Of a DNA stretch of 64,000 nucleotides, positions 20,474-31,164 are shown piece after piece (positions within the stretch are counted from its first letter, which is position 1; the number at the start of each line of letters is the position of its first letter). The notes beneath the pieces were generated by a model. The model saw only the letters and a program-made list of their open reading frames with translations. It was not told the origin of the DNA and did not search any database. The stretch is taken from contig CP137324.1 of NCBI GenBank assembly GCA_033182465.1, positions 2,170,001 through 2,234,000 of the forward strand, read 5' to 3'. The position numbers and the translations under genes were made by a program. This stretch comes from Sanghuangporus weigelae (taxonomy: Eukaryota > Basidiomycota > Agaricomycetes > Hymenochaetales > Hymenochaetaceae).

Positions 20474-23076
20474 TTATTGCGAAGCAGTCTCATCAATCGG
20501 GACACCTTCCTCCTCAACTTCTTCCTCTTCATATTCATCGCCGGTCGCTTCTTGATACTATTGAAATGAAGTCAGAAACTGAAGGCCAGGCCAATTCGCA
20601 GAAAGGGGCAACATACCTGCTGGTATTCGGCACTAAGGATAAGAACCGAAACGTGAGCAAGAGACAGAACTGAAACAAAATGAACGCATACATCAAGTCT
20701 TGCGTGTTACTTTCCGCCTCTGTGAACTCCATCTCATCCATGCCCTCACCAGTATACCAATGCAGGAAGGCACCACGCTTGAACATAGCAACGAACTGCT
20801 GATGAGTACGCTTGAAGACTTCCTGGATCGCGGTCGAGTTCGCGAGGGCCGTTCCCGACTATGCAGACATACGAGATTCATTAGCATACAATTACAGAAA
20901 GGGAAAGGACAGGGAACACACTCTCTTCTGACCGACAGCAGCAACAGAGCAAAGTGACAGGGAGACGTTATCTGGGATCCATCTGTAGCGAATGAGCACG
21001 ACGGCACTGCTCTGGCAAATTAAGAAGGTGCTTACTCAACAAACATGCTGGAGTTGCGGGCCTGAATTTGTCCTATAGCATACTAGAAGAATTACATCGT
21101 GAGGGCAACATAAAGACGCGGACAGAATCAGAGCAATACCTCGGCCTAGCAGAACTCAGCCATCAGTATGCGGCAAAGAGAGTCTATCGAAATTAGACGC
21201 TCACCTCTTGCGAGCCCACAGAGCCACGGAAAATGACAGTCGCCGTCATGTAACGTCTTGTTTCGTAACGCAGGTAAGGAGACTGGACGCAAATTGAGAG
21301 ACAAAGCCTTACCCAAATCTTGGATCGCAGGCGACCAAAAGGTTATTGCGGTCAAAGAGCCTGCCAAAGGAAATAAAGCACTGTGAGGGAGGCGGCATCG
21401 ATTTACATACGATTGCGTTAACTCGTTGACACTGCCGAGTTGGTAGTTCTTCGCCTTCGGATCGAAGAAGGGAGCGTAGCTTGGCATGAGGAAGTGGAGC
21501 TAGGCAAGCATGGGTCAGATGTCTCGACGACAAGATTCGAAGAAGCAGCATACGCGAGGGAAAGGAACCAGGTTCATGCCCATCTTGCGGAAATCGCTAC
21601 GCAAAAGGGTAAAATCAAGTCCACAAACGACAGCCAGAACAAAACTGACCCATTCAGTTGTCCGGGGAAACGCAAGCTCGTGCTAACACCACACATGACT
21701 TGAGCAACGAGCTACATAGCACATCAGGGGTAAATTGTCCAACATGTTGCATTCCGATACTCACCATGTTCAGGGCCGGGAAGTCTGGTTCCTTGTTATG
21801 CAATAAACGGAAATTAATGTCATACCTGTCCGATAATAAGATTCTGCCTCTTGATACAAGGAAGGAAACACCTACAATGCCTCATTATCAATGCAGATAG
21901 ACAGATCGCTGTTATCCACTAATTGATGGGCAGACAGCATAGCATTGTATGGCTCGACAACAGTCTCGGAAACCTAAAGCATGTTCATCAGTACCAGAAC
22001 ACACCACAGCAACCAGGGGGCAAAACGAAGTAATCTCACTTTCGGGGAAGGAAGGACAGAGAAAGTGCAAAGCATGCGGTCCGGAAATTCCTAGAGTGAT
22101 GGTCTAACCCAGAGGTTCAATGCCAACGGCGCCGAAGACATACCTCCCGGATTTTTGAAAGTAACAGCGTTCCTAACCCAGAACCAGTTCCTCCTCCAAG
22201 TGAATGGGTGATTTGAAAGCCTTGAATGGAATCACATTGTTCCGCTTGTCTACGAACAACATCCTACAATGGAGACTCAGCCGAAATTCCAGGTAGTTTC
22301 TTAACGTGCCAGCCTACCAAAATGGAATCCACAAGCTCGGCTCCTACAGAACAGATGAGAATTCGGAATGACGCTGCACTCTGAGAGGTGAGAGGAACGT
22401 ACCTTCTGTGTAGTCTATCACGCGATGAAAATGGTGTCGGTGGAAGTTGAACTGGAAACGGTGATACTATGTACTTACAGCCCTTTGCCCAATTGTTCCC
22501 GGCGCTATTATCTCCATAAACGAAAGTATCTGGGCGAAACAGCTTGCCTAATGGACCGCTTCGGATCTATAGAAAACGCCAGATTGAGTACATCTGCAAC
22601 GAAATGTAGGACAAGAGTGAACGGATAACGAACGCGATTAATCACTCCTGACTCGAGATCGATTTGAACGCTTCGAGGCACGTATCGCAACGAGTTACCA
22701 CCAGCATCGACCTCTGTAAAATATACATTTGCCTGCAAACGAACGAAGCGATTAGTTGCAGAACGGTTATTCACCACGCGTAAATGAGGTGTACTTTCGC
22801 AAGTTGGAGCGGGTCATTGCCCTCATAGGCCTAAACAAGTCACACCAAGTCAATCTACGTGTTTCTATGAGAAAAAGAAGAGCCACTCACCCCTTCTAAG
22901 TTAAGGCCATGCTCTGCCAGCAGCATCTTGTAGAACGCCTCGCCGAGCTGATTGCCCGCCTACCGAAAACCAACCTCTGTTCAGACGCAATTCCAAACAA
23001 GAATCCACGCGTTCACGACGCGTTCAGAGAGTTCACTGACCTGGCCGACCTGAACGTTGATAATTTCGCGCACCAT
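20474..23076 (-). CDS. Divergent beta-tubulin paralogue
   Basis: A tubulin of about 450 residues split by some 17 introns. Conserved pieces in order are [87 protein letters not shown] (nucleotide-binding glycine loop), EEFPDRM-like [51 protein letters not shown] and an acidic tail ending [14 protein letters not shown]. All joins keep frame, so it looks functional. It departs from standard fungal beta-tubulin around residues 198-200 (DLSI instead of DETF) and 275-300 ([17 protein letters not shown]). An extra Val follows the initiator Met. Basidiomycetes often carry a standard and a divergent beta-tubulin; this would be the divergent one. Confidence 0.88.
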
Positions 23077-23406
23077 GATGACCGATTGTACGGCTGCGAG
23101 AATATCTTTGGGAGGGAAGACGAGAGTGGCACAGCGACACGCTCGGTTCAAGTCAAGAACGACAGAAATTGACAAAGGGTACAGCCGATGGATCAACATT
23201 CCCACGATTACATATCCGAAAACTCTAATTTATCAATACAACATTATTAATAATCCTGAACTCCTCTGATCGGCGATTCACGGTTCCGCATTCAGTTTAT
23301 TTCAGTTCAAGAAAAACGAACGCTACAGGATATTGATGCCATACAAGACTTTGATGTGCTAGAGTTTCACCTGAATCAATCACAACCATTCTGCGGAAAC
23401 GTAATC

Positions 23407-24426
23407 CTACGGAAGTGAGTAGTCCGCGCATTGTTTGAAGGAGCATCCATGCGCTACCTGCGCTGGGACGTGGCCGATAGCTGCAACGTCGATAAATCCA
23501 AGCCCAATCTGCGGAACTGAGTCAACCGAATCGCGAGACGAAGTCATATTGCTGTGAAGGCCTTGAGCAGTCGACACCTCAAAGCCAGGGAATTCTTTGC
23601 CAGACAAGACAGGAGACGGCAAGGATTCGATGGGAGAAGGTGTCTGGACAAACGCAAGAACAGAGTCCATTGGTTTCAAGACGATCTTCATCGGAGACCC
23701 TCGTCGGCTCTGGTTGGCAAGCTTGTTCGTAGCTTTAGTCTCGGATGTTTCAATATCTGCCTTCGGCGTGGCTTCTCCGTTCCACGTCGTCGGGTGACCA
23801 AGACCAAGGTCGACGTACGACTTCCTCGCCTTTGAATTTGGACGCATCTTGACAGAGCAGTTTGTCCGAGCTGGAGTATCAGGAGATGAGCTGACATTCG
23901 CGCGCAGGATTCCAGACGTATGCCTGCGTGCAATCGGCCTACGTCGTCCTGGTTTCACAAACGAGTTCGCCTTGCTGCGCTTGAAGGCACCCCGTCTCCA
24001 TTTCCCTACCATAACTTCGGCTTCGCTTCCGCTTCCGTACCATTCCCCTTCCGCTTCTCCAAGCCTAGGGAAGTAGCTCCTGCGATTGGCGAGAAGAGGC
24101 CGAGGAGTTGCAAGATCAGGCAAATTCACCTCGTTCCGGAATTGAAATTCATCCAGAGGACCCAGTAGTTGGCTAGTCAAGTCGTACGCGGCTCCAGCGA
24201 AAGACGAGTGGACCGGCGAGAAATCGCTAGAATCCAGGTCCGTCTCGAGCTCAGAGAAACCTTCAGAAGTCAGAGTGCTCGACGCGGTTAACGAAGGACA
24301 GACTAGACCGTTCAAGCTTGAGTCAGAACCAGATAAAGACGACAAAGATGTCGAAGACATCAGATCTGAAAGGTTCGATCTCAAAGCAACCAGGCGGGTA
24401 GACAAATGATCCACAGAGGCTGCCAT
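23407..24426 (-). CDS. Serine-rich protein of unknown function
   Basis: One uninterrupted frame of 339 codons, starting MAASVDHLSTRLVALRSNLS and ending FKQCADYSLP. It is rich in Ser, Pro and Thr with a basic central part (RRGAFKRSKANSFVKPGRR, then RRPIARRHTSG) and many SP/TP sites, so it is probably disordered and a likely phosphorylation target. No domain, signal peptide or membrane segment is seen. A possible short motif is KIVLKPMDSVLAF. Codon use fits a real gene. It lies downstream of the tubulin gene in no obvious functional unit. Confidence 0.6.
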   Translation of the reverse strand: MAASVDHLSTRLVALRSNLSDLMSSTSLSSLSGSDSSLNGLVCPSLTASSTLTSEGFSELETDLDSSDFSPVHSSFAGAAYDLTSQLLGPLDEFQFRNEVNLPDLATPRPLLANRRSYFPRLGEAEGEWYGSGSEAEVMVGKWRRGAFKRSKANSFVKPGRRRPIARRHTSGILRANVSSSPDTPARTNCSVKMRPNSKARKSYVDLGLGHPTTWNGEATPKADIETSETKATNKLANQSRRGSPMKIVLKPMDSVLAFVQTPSPIESLPSPVLSGKEFPGFEVSTAQGLHSNMTSSRDSVDSVPQIGLGFIDVAAIGHVPAQVAHGCSFKQCADYSLP

Positions 24427-26199
24427 CTGATATTACCTGTCTGGAGCTTCGAAACGAGTGACCACAATATGAAATGGCGAGAGGAAAGAAGGGTAGGTCA
24501 GTCTTTCGTCGGCTATGAACGAGCACAGCCGCATCGCGGGCTGACAAGTCTCCGGATCTTTTCTGTTGCTGCGAGACATGTTCTGTTTTATCTTCACATG
24601 GAAATGACAAGATAGTATTTGCGCATTCCAAGCGATATGATGTGGGACCGTGCTCCAATCTGATTAATCCACGACCAAGGCTGTCAGAACTGCGTGAGTA
24701 TGTACGAAGCCAGTCGATGCGTGGAAAGACCCGTATGAGAATGCATCGTCTTTAGTCGCATCTTCGCTGTGTCTGCAGAACTGATAGACATCGGTTAGTT
24801 TTTGGTACCGATGATGTCCAATGTTAATGTAATCTCGTGGGCTATAACATGACGTTGCCAGAACCAAAACGAATCCGTCCATCCGACGAGGCTGATCCGT
24901 AGAGGTCATGGGTTTCACAGGTCACCAATTATGGCAAATACGGTGCAAGAGATGGAGATGGTTCGGAAAATGGATGAGCAGCCAGACGGAGGAATCGCCA
25001 GATGTCCCAAAACGCTGTTGAAAGGAAACGGCAACGACCTGAAAGTGTGAAGCGGAGTCTGAAATGGTATCCATTATAGGAAATCGAGTCAAACACATCG
25101 AGAGGTTCACCACCACAACATAACGATCGCCCCACCACCTTTGACCAATCTGGATTCACCTGATATAGTTCAAAAGCAAAGTTATTTCCCTCAGAAAAAC
25201 AGAACAAACCTTCTCCAGAGGATTCGCGTCCAACCAATGATCCTAATTGGCCGAAACATTTGTACTTTGTCCGCTCAATTGTCCTCACAGCTCTCAATTG
25301 GGTCATTCATCATGGATATTCTCCTACAAGGTTCTGCCGTTTCAAGTTCTCAATTAGGCGAGACAGCTGTTGCTGCGCTTGCTTCATTCATCTAGGTTGA
25401 GTCATACCCAACTTCTACACTGCTAAGCTAATAATATATCCGATGGGATTGATCGCAATGAGTAGCACAGCAAACCCGGCTCTATCGGACTGGTTTAAAA
25501 ACCTTTTGGCACACGCAAGTCATGTCGACTGGGTGACACCACTTCCCCCTTCTCCCAACCGAAGCATAGATACCCGTCTGGACGCGTCCATAATACCTTG
25601 TACCTCACAAATCCTGAGCTGGTTTGCCTCGCTTATGAACTCCGTAGACATCGATTCGATAAAATTTGTTTATGCGCAAACCGTCTTATCCGAACGCTGT
25701 CAAATCGCAGTCGCTTGTCTGCTATCTTACGATGCCAGTTGAGTTCTTGTTGTTTGTATTCGGGATCGGGGAGATTGATAAATCACTTAGTCATCACGAT
25801 GGACAGAGAGGTACGAATGATATAGTGACCATTTGCAGTACGATATAACAACGAATCTCTTCAATAGATTAGACATTTCTGGGTGAAGATTAACTCATAT
25901 AAGTGCTTATACACTCATTGAGACCATTTTTTGGTAGAAGATACCCCTTCAATACGTCAGCCTAATTTATTTTTCGGTACGCTTATCTATAAATTTTGGG
26001 AAGAATATCGGTATATTTGTTGACAGTGACTATTCAGATTCGATATATTGGTATTTCCACAGCCATTTTTACAATATGGTGTACGATGTCTATCTGTCAA
26101 CCGGGGCGAAACTTCTAAATCCGTTCTGTTACTGTAGTCTATTCATTATCAGCAAATAAAGAACTGTGAGCTTTTAATTCATTTCTTCTCAGTTCAATC
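24427..26199. other. Long intergenic region with small ORFs only
   Basis: About 1.8 kb, increasingly AT-rich towards 26 kb. A short ORF at 25312-25395 starts MDILLQGSAVSSSQLGETAV and might be a first exon of the membrane-protein gene that follows, but I could not join it convincingly. Another plus-strand ORF (25443-25742, 99 codons) matches nothing I know. Confidence 0.4.
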
Positions 26200-26260
26200 A
26201 ATGACTGAGGTGGCGTTCCTGCCTTTCAAAGCTGTATGTGTAGTTTGCAATCGAATCTCG

Positions 26261-27341
26261 CCATGTGGTCTTATAGTCTCCGTGCTACCTTAGGCATCCT
26301 AAGCTATTGGACTCATCTTGTCGCCGGTACGAGCTTCTAATGTTTGTGAACCCCAGTTATTTACGAAATAACAGACTGGATAACTGTTCTTCTAATTGAT
26401 TGTGAGTACACTCCTCCGTCATGATGCAAAAGTTCAACTAACTGGTTTCGTGAAGATATTCTTCTCATGAGGGTCGCTGCATTATATTTAGAAAGTAGAT
26501 GCTCTCTTCGCCCCCATTGGATTTCTTCACAGCAAAAATACTAATTGCTGCTGAACCACGGCAGGTCACAAGGTCATTCGATGGCTGAGAGTGCTCTTTC
26601 TCCTTGAAGCTATATCGGAACTCGTGATCATGCTTCTCGTCAATGTATACCAAGAAAGTACGTCTAGGTGATTATCAAAGTGTGCGAGGGAGTCGCTCAG
26701 AAGGCTCGTTCTTGTTCAGTTGGGGTCGGCGCAATACCGGGGCATATTTCAGTCTGCCAGTACATGAAGATCGTGCCTGCAAAATGGGGCGTTCTATTCT
26801 GGTTTGTTTCTTCTCCGGCACGCCGTTGCTTGGTAATATTTAACCAGTGTACGTAGGATCATCCCGATGGTTTACGGATCTATCCTGATGTCAATGGCTG
26901 TATACCGGACTATGCAATTCTGGATGGCCACATCAGAGACAAGCACCGGTTCTCGACTTCGACTGAAAAGCTCGCAGTTGATCAAGGTTCTTCTCCGTGA
27001 TCAACTTGTTTATTTTCTTTTGTGCGTATACTCTATAATTCTATTGTTTTTGCTTAATATCATTCAGAACTGACTTTGATGTATATAGGGTTATATCCTG
27101 CAGTGTGTCGAATATCATCGCCAACCGTCTTGGTCCCAATCAATTTGCGACCGTCTTTCTCCTCAACGTACTCGGGAGTCCTTCCCTTCTGTGCGTCCTA
27201 GGAAGTCATATGCTATATCACTTGAGAGAAGCGTCAGAAAAACAAAGTCACCATGAGATTATTGAAAGTGAAGATGCAGATTACAGCGCTTGGATGCGAA
27301 CCGAGGAGACGAGCAATATTAGGTTTGCGGAGCGACTCTAG
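26261..27341 (+). CDS. DUF6533-type multi-pass membrane protein (5' end unresolved)
   Basis: The last three exons are clear. After a segment HKVIRWLRVLFLLEAISELV (about 26567) with an intron starting at 26655, the frame continues KARSCSVGVGAIPG, VCQYMKIVPAKWGVLFW, then IIPMVYGSILMSMAVYRTM, LIKVLLRDQLVYFL and, after another intron, VISCSVSNIIANRLGP to the stop at 27341. This is the typical second half of the basidiomycete DUF6533 family: several membrane helices, a conserved LLRD-x-L-x-YF block and a cytoplasmic tail. The family is greatly expanded in Agaricomycetes and has no known function. The upstream exons, including the DUF6533 domain itself, could lie anywhere between 25.3 and 26.5 kb. 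Confidence 0.6.
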
Positions 27342-27744
27342 CTATGGATATTCGAAATAGTATCGAACACACGTGTGTATTGAATGACGTATAGAACGAA
27401 ATAATGAGGGAATTTCAATCCTGATTTCTGATAGGCATTTTGCAATGATGCCAGATCGCAAACACGTCAACAACCATGTCTCGTCCACGATAACGAAAAG
27501 ATTAGCTAAATTATGAACAATCCAAATCTCGTTCGTCCTTTGAATGAAGAATATCAGGGTCCTAATCGGCACGGAAGTAGATCTGATCGACGTTCCAGAA
27601 CCTCAGATTCGGCGAGAGTCGGTTTCGGCAGACAATCCAAGAGCTGGGTCTTCTTTCAGTTCGGAACAGAATTGATACATATATGAGAAGGGAAGGAATA
27701 CACCAGGAGTGCAGATATCGCAAGCGTCTTTTTCTCGTATCAAG

Positions 27745-28680
27745 ATGACCACCGTTCCTTCCACCGACCAGGTTGTCTCAACGGTAACCACCACTCTTTC
27801 CTCGTTCTTCTCCGGAGCAGAGAAGCACTTCGCGCAGCACCCGGTCCACCTTCTCTATACAGGAGCTGCAGTTGTAGCTTTGCCCCTTGCACTCAAGGAT
27901 TACTGTACTTATCGAACTCTTGGAAAAGGCGGTTTCACATTTCCCATCGTCGGGTGGATCGTGTCGCTCGTCCTGAAACCATTCGGCCGCGAGACTACCA
28001 GTACCGGAATCTATCATCTCGATGCCTATAAGAAGGCGTGGTTGCAGGCTGAGGATTTGTCGCCCCGAGGTCAATGCCGTCCGAAGACAGGTAAACATGT
28101 CATACCACATCGTCAGATTGAGCAGTTTCCGGACAAGAAGATTCAGGAGGTCCGTTTCCGCCCCTATTCTTCGTCGTTTTTGGAGACTGACTACCTTGAC
28201 CATAATAATAGCTTCTCGTGAAAGAGTTTAAGACAATCGCCCAGTCGAACCCGGAACTCGTAACGATTGGGCGCTCACCTCACGAAAACTTTGGTGACGC
28301 ATTACTCGTGCATCCCAAAGTTCGAAGTCCGCACGAAGTCGCTGATGCTTCATGGCGTGAAATTGGACACATCCACACCAACAAAGATTACTCCTTGCAC
28401 GTTACACTCGCGCCACAGGATTGTAGACTTGGTAAGTCTTCTCATCTCCGACTTCCGCGACGGTTTTTTTCCCCTCTAGGGTTCGTTTGTTGATGATAAC
28501 CGAATCTTTGTAGTTATCGAACGAGGCTGGGGAGAACGTCACCCTATGAGCGGTGTAATCAAACTACCAAAGGAATATCTTATGATTTACTCTCCACTTA
28601 CGGAGGACGAAGTCCGCCTTGTGGGTCTAATCCTTCGTGCGTCGGTGGGGTATATGACGGGGAGCAGGAACGTGCATTGA
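27745..28680 (+). CDS. Fungal luciferase-family protein (DUF5519/Luciferase domain), copy B
   Basis: Three exons (27745-28149, 28212-28431, 28514-28680) with lengths 405, 220 and 167 bases, identical to copy A at 12.7-13.6 kb, and again 263 residues. Shared sequence includes DYCTYRTLGKGG, HVIPHRQIEQFPDKKI, SPHENFGDALL, SWREIGHIHTNKDYSLHV, ERGWGERHPMSG and RASVGYMTGS. The ATG at 27745 is preferred over one 36 bases upstream because it aligns with the start of copy A. An N-terminal hydrophobic stretch suggests membrane anchoring. The two proteins look about 70% identical in the conserved parts, so this is a fairly recent duplication with an inverted orientation. Enzyme activity is unknown. Confidence 0.88.
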
Positions 28681-29360
28681 CTACGAGGCGCTTTCTTTCT
28701 TTTTCTATTATAAGTTTACTATCCGCGCGATACTTAGTTCAAGCAATGAATCTTGATAAATTATGAAAATTAAAGCAGCGAAGCAACTCACCGCTCTCTC
28801 ACCATTTCGTCAGTATCCCAACCCTATAGAAAAAAAGTCGGGCAATTTCGTCCCGAAAATGAAGAAGGCTGTCATGGACATACTCCGTCGACGTCCGAAT
28901 GACTCGGACTCAAATTTCAGATTGAAAATACACTTGCGCTGCGCAGGCGAGGATGCCAACACGTGACCGAGGGAATTTCATATTTCAAAGTCCGACATTT
29001 CGATATAGTAATCGAGCTGCACTTCTTACTTACACATGAATGGTAATCCCATATTATCCACTTCTAAGCCAGTCGTTCATGGCAATAATCATTGGTCTCT
29101 ATTACACACACCATCTGACGGCGCTGTTCTCATCACGATGACCTCTACAGGAACTCGAGTCTCGTTCTAAGGACGAAAATAAGGTATCAACGGAGTTGGA
29201 ATATTTGGTGATAGTTGCTTGTTGCCAATATTCCAGCGAAATAAAAGTGTCTGGAGGCTGCTTCATTTCATTCGTCGGCTTCGTCTTCAATTTCCGCCTC
29301 TGTGGGCATCCTATCGCCCACAAAACCGGATTACTCTGTTAGCAACTGCCCTTGACTCCG
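28681..29360. other. Intergenic region
   Basis: About 680 bases between two plus-strand genes. A 67-codon ORF at 28763-28966 is basic and without family resemblance; I do not call it a gene. No repeat is seen. Confidence 0.45.
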
Positions 29361-30454
29361 ATGGCAGATAACACCCACTTATACTTGGCTTTCTGCTTAC
29401 TCTCGTTATGGAGCGTCTTGAGCCTTCTGCCTGTTGCACTATGCGATGATACTAGTATTTTTGGATTCTCAAGCATTTTTGCAACAGACTCAAGAATGCA
29501 ATACAGTCCATCTCTAAATACTACGTCCGTTTGGTTGCCAGTATTTGCCGAGGGTTGGAAACAAAATGCATCGCAAACGTCAGATAGTGGAGCTCAAGTT
29601 TCTTTGTTGTTTCAAGGTACGAATAAGCTCTAGTCATATGTAGGTTTTGACGATGCTTTCCCCCAAAGGTACCTCTGTACGGCTTCTAGCCTTTGCCGTG
29701 AAAAATTCGAGCTTTTCCGAGTTAAATGTCACAGTTGATGACCAGCTATTTATGCTTCCGGGCCAGACAATTGGCGATGAGGACTTATACTTTGACCTGC
29801 CATTGGGTCCTTCCAAACTTGATCCTTTCACGCATCACACTGTCGCTGCTCAGAAATCCTCGGTTGCTGCTAATGACTCTTTTTGGAGCATAGTTGCATT
29901 CATGTATGCATTTTTCTATTCAATTCCTCTGGTGCAATAGCTTCATGCCTCATTCCAGCATCTCGTACCGGCCTTCCTCGGACAGTGAACCACCATCGCT
30001 CTCCTCAGGGAGCCATGAGATCAACTTGAAAGTCATGCTGGGTACAATTATACCAGCTCTCGGTGTAGGAGCCGGAATTGTAGCCCTTCTTCTTTTGCTT
30101 CACAGACGTCGCCGTCAGCATCGTGAGCTGGCAAGCCGTGTTGTGCCTAATCCATTCAGTGCTTCAGCAGAGCAAGGGTGCTTACGGTCTTCTCGGCGAC
30201 CTGGCTCGTCATTATTCTCCTTCTGGAGATACGCTAGCTCGAGGGCATCGGCTGCTGCAACGCTAAACACAACAGAAAGCGGCAAGGAGAACTCTCGACA
30301 AGGGCAATGGCCCGATTTCCCCCGTCTTTCTCTGCAAATCGAGGCAGAACCTCCACATCCCGCTTCCGGGCGATCGGCATACATTTCAAGAGATGAACCG
30401 TTACAAGATTCGGGCAAGTTGGCATTGCTTTTTTTTTCTTTTCGTTACTCGTAA
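29361..30454 (+). CDS. Single-pass membrane protein of unknown function, short paralogue
   Basis: Three exons (29361-29616, 29669-29903, 29959-30454) give 328 residues. A signal peptide (LLSLWSVLSLLPVALC) is followed by an extracellular domain of about 130 residues with FATDSRMQYSP, QNASQTSDSGAQVSLLFQG and HTVAAQKSS, with several N-glycosylation sites. A Ser-rich stalk precedes one membrane helix (IIPALGVGAGIVALLLLL), a basic stop-transfer HRRRRQH and a Ser-rich cytoplasmic tail. The layout is that of many Agaricomycete type I proteins of unknown role. It is paralogous to the gene at 60.1-61.9 kb, with the same first two intron positions and phases. The ATG at 29361 is the first one in frame. 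Confidence 0.75.
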
Positions 30455-31164
30455 GAGCTTACAAACTGTACAGAAGCTCTGGTAAATCGAATCTCAATAT
30501 TCAGCGTCCCTGCGGTAAATATGTTAGAACGAAACTTGACACTTGCATCCATTACTCCGCCTCCCAGTTATCGTACGGAGGAATGATGTTTTACCGTTTG
30601 TTACTTCTGCTAAGGACTTTAAATGAATTGGTGCTATGTCGCGATTTCTTTCATAATATAGACTACTGATGACCCGGACCTTTGTTTGTATTTCCGTAGA
30701 AACAGAGTCGCAGTTGAAATGATCTGATGGTTGCGTCGTGAGCTTGATTTGGCATGCGTTTGGTCTTTGTTCTATCGCTGATAAATATCATCCGCGAAGC
30801 CTTGCCCAGAATCCATCCGCTCACGGTAATTGCAATAATCATCAATCCTGTACACACATTGAACCGTCAATCGGTCAGGAGAAATCGACCTGAGAAGCAA
30901 TGATAGCTTGATACTAGATTCTGCAGATAGTACCGCACTTAGTTTGTTGCGACATTGTTTGCACAAAACTATCTTGCACTGGGCGAGAATCGAAATTTCA
31001 TGCCTGTGCTGCATCGCTTTATTTGTAATTGTTTGACGGTATGCAAATCCCATGTTTAGACGATTTTCACGTGTAATTTGTCCAGCCTATAAACGTCACC
31101 GACCCAGTGTACGTCCGTCAGCTCACTTTAAGCGTCCATCGTCGTCTTCAGCGTTGAGCACACA
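30455..31164. other. Intergenic region
   Basis: About 700 bases. A minus-strand ORF at 30772-31053 (93 codons) shows no family resemblance. The last 100 bases are the likely promoter and 5' UTR of fox2. Nothing else is recognised. Confidence 0.45.

Noticed and set aside
12731-28680. A bioluminescence gene cluster
   Set aside because: Only luciferase-family genes are present. No hispidin synthase, hispidin-3-hydroxylase, caffeylpyruvate hydrolase or P450 gene is seen between or around them.
30772-31053. 93-codon minus-strand ORF upstream of fox2
   Set aside because: No family match, no clear splice partner, and it lies where the fox2 promoter is expected.
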